A stretch of 46,761 nt of DNA, from positions 1 through 46,761 of the forward strand of contig RAYM01000046.1 of the NCBI GenBank assembly GCA_003611805.1, written 5' to 3'. Position 1 is the first letter of the stretch. Each line of letters opens with the position of its first letter. The position numbers and the translations under genes were made by a program. Shown in pieces: positions 43,848 to 46,761 of the stretch. Under the pieces are notes generated by a model. That model saw only the letters and a list, made by a program, of their open reading frames with translations. It was not told where the DNA came from and ran no database searches. The DNA is from a bacterium 1xD42-87. Its GTDB lineage: Bacteria > Bacillota > Clostridia > Lachnospirales > Lachnospiraceae.

Positions 43848-43896
43848 CGCGGCAGCGAGCCAAAGTCATGCCTGCATGGCCTTTGCGGCTGCCGCG
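43848..43896. repeat. Long imperfect hairpin in the gap after the PurF-like gene
   Basis: Three nested paired segments (CGCGGCAGC with GCTGCCGCG, CAAAG with CTTTG, CATGC with GCATG) form an almost continuous 49-nt fold in the 227-bp gap 43705-43931. There is no T-run. It may be a dispersed repeat or a structured RNA. The gap also has the small hairpin next to the zinc-ribbon gene. Confidence 0.55.
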
Positions 43897-43931
43897 AGGG
43901 TAAAATGCTCTGTAGCTTACTGCGGGGGATT

Positions 43932-45338
43932 TCACTCCCGCCCATCCCAACAATAGGTACACAGCTTACACTTGTCAATGCCCACGGAAGCAATCATATC
44001 ATCCAGCCGATGGTACCGCAGCGTGGTAAAATTCAGTTTCTCCCGGATTCCTTCCAGCATCCGCCCGTACTCTGCGCTGTCAGGATCCGCATAAACCGAC
44101 AGATTCGGGTATTTATTTTCTCCTTCCAGCTCCTGAATCACCCTTCTTGCAATCAGTTCCATCTCCGAAGTGGAGCGGGAAAAATTCAGGTATTTACAGC
44201 CGTACAGCAGCGGCGGGCATGCCGGGCGGATATGTACCTCCTTCGCGCCGCTCTGGTAAAGAAACTCCGTCGTCTCCCGAAGCTGCGTGCCACGCACAAT
44301 GGAATCGTCGATCAGCAAAAGACTCCTGTCCTTAATCAAATCGTGCACCGGAATCAGCTTCATCTTCGCGATCAGATCCCTCTTACTCTGGATCGTAGGC
44401 ATAAAGGAGCGGGGCCACGTGGGCGTATACTTGATGAACGGTCTGGAAAACGGAATCCCCGACTCGTTGGCGTAGCCGATGGCATGGGCTATCCCGGAGT
44501 CCGGCACCCCCGCCACGATATCCGGCTTCGCGTCGTCGCGTTTCGCCAGCATCGCCCCACAGTGATAGCGCATCTCCTCCACACTGATCCCCTCGTAAGA
44601 CGAGGAAGGATAGCCGTAATAAATCCACAAAAACGTGCAGATTTTCATATCTTTACCCGGCGCGGCAAGCGTCTGCACACCTTCCGCCGTCATAATAACG
44701 ATCTCCCCGGGACCAAGTTCCCGCTCCGGCACATAGCCGAGATTCAGATAAGCAAAACTTTCAAAAGAAACACAGCAGGCGTCATCCTTCTTTCCGATCG
44801 TGACAGGCGTGCGTCCCATCCGGTCTCTCGCGGCATAAATCCCTTTCGGCGTCATAATCAGTATGGTCATGGAGCCGTCGATCAGCTCCTGCGCGTACTG
44901 AATGCCTTCGATCAGATTGTCACACTGGTTAATCACCGCCGCAACCAGCTCCGTGGCATTGATATCGCCGCCGCTCATCTCCAGAAAATGCCCTTTTCCG
45001 TGCTGAAAAATTTCCGACACAATCTCATCTTTATTATTGATCCTGCCTACCGTAGTGATCGCATAGGTGCCATGATGGGAACGGATAATCAGGGGCTGCG
45101 GCTCATAGTCTGAAATACAGCCGATTCCAAGCGTTCCGTACATCTTGTTTACATCCTTGTCAAATTTGGTGCGGAAAGGCGTGTTCTCTATGTTGTGGAT
45201 CGCACGGTTAAACCCCGCCTCCGCATCATAAAGCGCCATACCCGCCCGTCTGGTTCCCAGATGGGAATGATAATCCGTCCCAAAAAACAAATCAAATATA
45301 CAATTTTCCTTAGATGCCACTCCAAAAAAACCGCCCAT
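43932..45338 (-). CDS. Amidophosphoribosyltransferase-like protein without glutaminase residues
   Basis: The 468-aa protein has the PurF fold order: an N-terminal Ntn-type domain and a C-terminal phosphoribosyltransferase domain with GVPDSG (277-282) and the PRPP loop LLLIDDSIVRGTQ (340-352). It begins MGGFFGVASK, so the catalytic N-terminal Cys of PurF is absent, and the HxRYxTxG glutamine-site segment is replaced by GIGCISDYEPQP. It should not hydrolyse glutamine. It may use free ammonia or have a regulatory role. Cys residues near the end (CKLCTYC) resemble the iron-sulfur ligands of Bacillus PurF. GGAGG precedes the ATG. It lies 17 bp after the GGDEF-like gene. Confidence 0.85.
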   Translation of the reverse strand: MGGFFGVASKENCIFDLFFGTDYHSHLGTRRAGMALYDAEAGFNRAIHNIENTPFRTKFDKDVNKMYGTLGIGCISDYEPQPLIIRSHHGTYAITTVGRINNKDEIVSEIFQHGKGHFLEMSGGDINATELVAAVINQCDNLIEGIQYAQELIDGSMTILIMTPKGIYAARDRMGRTPVTIGKKDDACCVSFESFAYLNLGYVPERELGPGEIVIMTAEGVQTLAAPGKDMKICTFLWIYYGYPSSSYEGISVEEMRYHCGAMLAKRDDAKPDIVAGVPDSGIAHAIGYANESGIPFSRPFIKYTPTWPRSFMPTIQSKRDLIAKMKLIPVHDLIKDRSLLLIDDSIVRGTQLRETTEFLYQSGAKEVHIRPACPPLLYGCKYLNFSRSTSEMELIARRVIQELEGENKYPNLSVYADPDSAEYGRMLEGIREKLNFTTLRYHRLDDMIASVGIDKCKLCTYCWDGRE

Positions 45339-45355
45339 ACTTTCCTCCCGTTTTC

Positions 45356-45907
45356 TTATGTTGTATATATTTCACAGCCGCAGCGTCCGCCCTCTTTTAC
45401 CCGGTACAGTACTTTCTGCGCCTGTCGGTACATCTCCTTATAGCTTTCGCCGGATTCCCCCAGCGCCGCTCCCGCGCTCAACGTAACGGTGGGCATATCC
45501 CGGTCACCGTGCAGCAGCCTGTCGTTCACAACGGCGATCCGCCTGCGGATGCCGCCCAACTGGTCGGCTGAAAGCCCCTCGATCCAAATCCCGAACGTAT
45601 CCTCCGAAAGTCGCCCTATGCCATCCTCGCCTCTGAAATACTCCCGCAGCGTGGCGTAGACAGCCTGCAGCACCCGGTCTCCCGTCTCCCTGCCGTAGCT
45701 GTCGTTGACTTCCTGCATATGATCCACATCCACCAAAAGAAGGCAGCCTTGCATATGCTCGCCTGCCAGTGCATCCTCCACTATTTTCTGAAAAGCGCTT
45801 TTGTTCACCGCGCCCGTGAGCGCATCCCGTTTCCCGGGACCGTAATTTTTCCCGGCCACCCTGTCCTGAGATTTCTGTGCCGGGGAACGCCGCAGAATAT
45901 TTAGCAC
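45356..45907 (-). CDS. Degenerate GGDEF-domain protein
   Basis: The 183-aa product is a lone GGDEF-type domain: DALTGAVNKSAF near 28-39 and VDVDHMQEVNDSYGRETGD at 59-77 are typical, but the catalytic GGDEF loop reads SEDTF at 101-105. It should lack diguanylate cyclase activity and may bind GTP or another nucleotide. The GTG start is supported by GGAGG eight bases upstream. It is the first gene of a pair with the PurF-like protein, and has its own promoter. Confidence 0.85.
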   Translation of the reverse strand: MLNILRRSPAQKSQDRVAGKNYGPGKRDALTGAVNKSAFQKIVEDALAGEHMQGCLLLVDVDHMQEVNDSYGRETGDRVLQAVYATLREYFRGEDGIGRLSEDTFGIWIEGLSADQLGGIRRRIAVVNDRLLHGDRDMPTVTLSAGAALGESGESYKEMYRQAQKVLYRVKEGGRCGCEIYTT

Positions 45908-45938
45908 TGCTGTTTCCTCCTAGCGTCCTGCTTCTTTT

Positions 45939-45967
45939 ATCTTACTGTATATTGGGGCGGGTTGCAA
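45939..45967 (-). promoter_or_regulatory. Promoter of the GGDEF-like gene
   Basis: TTGCAA (45967-45962), a 17-bp spacer and TAAGAT (45944-45939) on the minus strand, about 30 bp before the start codon. Confidence 0.55.
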
Positions 45968-46024
45968 ATAGAATTTGTATCAAATTTCTTTTATCAAAAA
46001 TGATAGTGGCTGACTATTCTGGAT

Positions 46025-46761
46025 TTAGTTTTTGATCAGCAGGCGCACCGTCTTAACGTGCTTATCATCTTCCAAACACAAATCCATATCTTCCTCAATG
46101 ATTGGAAGTCTGAATTTAATAGACTTCAGCCATTGCCCATTTGGTTGTCTGTCCTCATAAATCTGCATCTCAGAAATCAATGCTTCCATAAGCTGTCGCC
46201 GCTCTACTTCATTCATCACAGCATACAGCTTTTCAAAATAAATCAATACCTTATAAATATTATCTCCCGTCAGTTTCTCAGCTTCAACCGCCTGCTTCTT
46301 TGCCCTTGTTTCAATAAGCTTCGCTTCCACATCCTCTATTTTATCATACATTCGATAGAGCCTGTCATCAAGGTCTGCCTTCCGTTTCATATAATGCCTG
46401 TCATCCGGATCAAGGGAATCAATTTCCTCCGCCAGTTTTAGCTTGACGGCATAATATTGTCTCAACTGCTTTTCATATGCTGCAAGCTCTGTGTCTATTG
46501 TGTCAGTATCCACTTTGCGGTTAATCTTCTCCTGCATCATTGCCGCACTTGGGATTGCCAACCAGCTTAACGATGACTATCATCTAACAGTTCCTCTCTG
46601 ATCTGCTTTTTATAATCACACTTATGTCCGCGCGTCATGGTACGGTGCTTACAGCCGTAATAATAAAAATCCCTGTATTTCGTTCAATGTCATTTAGATA
46701 AGGACAACATTGCAGTTAGGATTCTTTTTACAGCGAGTAAACATTTTGTTTATTCGCTGTT
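46025..46761 (-). pseudogene. Decayed C-terminal part of a large serine recombinase
   Basis: The intact 178-codon frame at 46561-46025 reads AAMMQEKINRKVDTD, a coiled coil, and ends with YEDRQPNGQWLKSIKFRLPI, the C-terminus typical of large serine recombinases in Clostridia. Upstream on the same strand, other frames hold YYYGCKHRTMTRGHKC and KKQIREELLDD (zinc-ribbon region) ending in a stop at 46567, and LVGNPK in a third frame. Joining them needs at least two frameshifts. The catalytic N-terminal domain is absent or beyond the edge. This is a remnant of a mobile element. Confidence 0.75.
46730..46760. repeat. Imperfect 31-bp palindrome at the right edge
   Basis: ACAGCGA-G-TAAAC and GTTTA-T-TCGCTGT flank a five-base AT loop, with one mismatch. 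It lies beside the recombinase remnant. It could be a terminator, or a site connected with the lost element. Confidence 0.5.

Noticed and set aside
43812..45113. 433-codon plus-strand open frame
   Set aside because: It is antisense to the PurF-like gene and has no recognisable motif.
1..46761. tRNA and rRNA genes
   Set aside because: I looked through the intergenic gaps and saw no cloverleaf-like sequence or rRNA; a tRNAscan or Infernal run would settle this.

Overview
The window looks like a chromosomal segment of a spore-forming Gram-positive anaerobe of the class Clostridia, probably family Lachnospiraceae. The evidence is the block rpsT / gpr / spoIIP / lepA / hemW, an uninterrupted sporulation sigma factor (SigK type), strong AGGAGG-type ribosome binding sites, and a type IV pilus locus with no secretin gene. 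Nearly all genes lie on the minus strand; only rpsT and a LacI-family regulator are on the plus strand. The species assignment is inference from gene content.

Layout from left to right (most transcription runs right to left). 1-16319 and 21956-25927 hold a type IV pilus (T4P) locus. It encodes an edge-truncated membrane protein, a giant 1123-aa prepilin, a GspH-like prepilin, an 859-aa PilX-like protein, a 504-aa PilV-like prepilin, PilO, a natural PilM-PilN fusion, the prepilin peptidase PilD, the major pilin PilA, the platform protein PilC, the ATPases PilB and PilT, and a degenerate HD-GYP protein. Two blocks interrupt it: a PIN-domain toxin-antitoxin pair between pilC and pilA, and a group of an Rpn-like nuclease and two polytopic GT-C-like membrane proteins between pilB and pilC.

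26011-33557 is the sporulation and housekeeping block: sigK, hemW, a second PIN toxin-antitoxin pair, lepA, spoIIP, gpr and divergent rpsT. 33723-41764 is a sugar uptake and catabolism operon: a lipoprotein binding protein, an ABC ATPase, a permease, two TIM-barrel epimerases/isomerases and a Gfo/Idh/MocA dehydrogenase. A divergent LacI-family regulator faces it across a 359-bp AT-rich control region with two good promoters and inverted repeats.

41779-46761 holds a TPM-domain protein, a zinc-ribbon membrane protein, an amidophosphoribosyltransferase-like protein that lacks its glutaminase residues, a GGDEF-like protein with a degenerate signature, and the decayed end of a large serine recombinase.

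The most unusual feature is the pilus locus. Its minor pilin set is far larger than the 161-aa major pilin. The largest subunit carries Ig-like regions and regular repeats of about 113 aa ending at its C-terminus. PilM and PilN are one polypeptide, and an 11-G homopolymer lies just upstream of pilD. Together these suggest a pilus with a large exposed tip complex and possibly switchable expression, which is a hypothesis to test.
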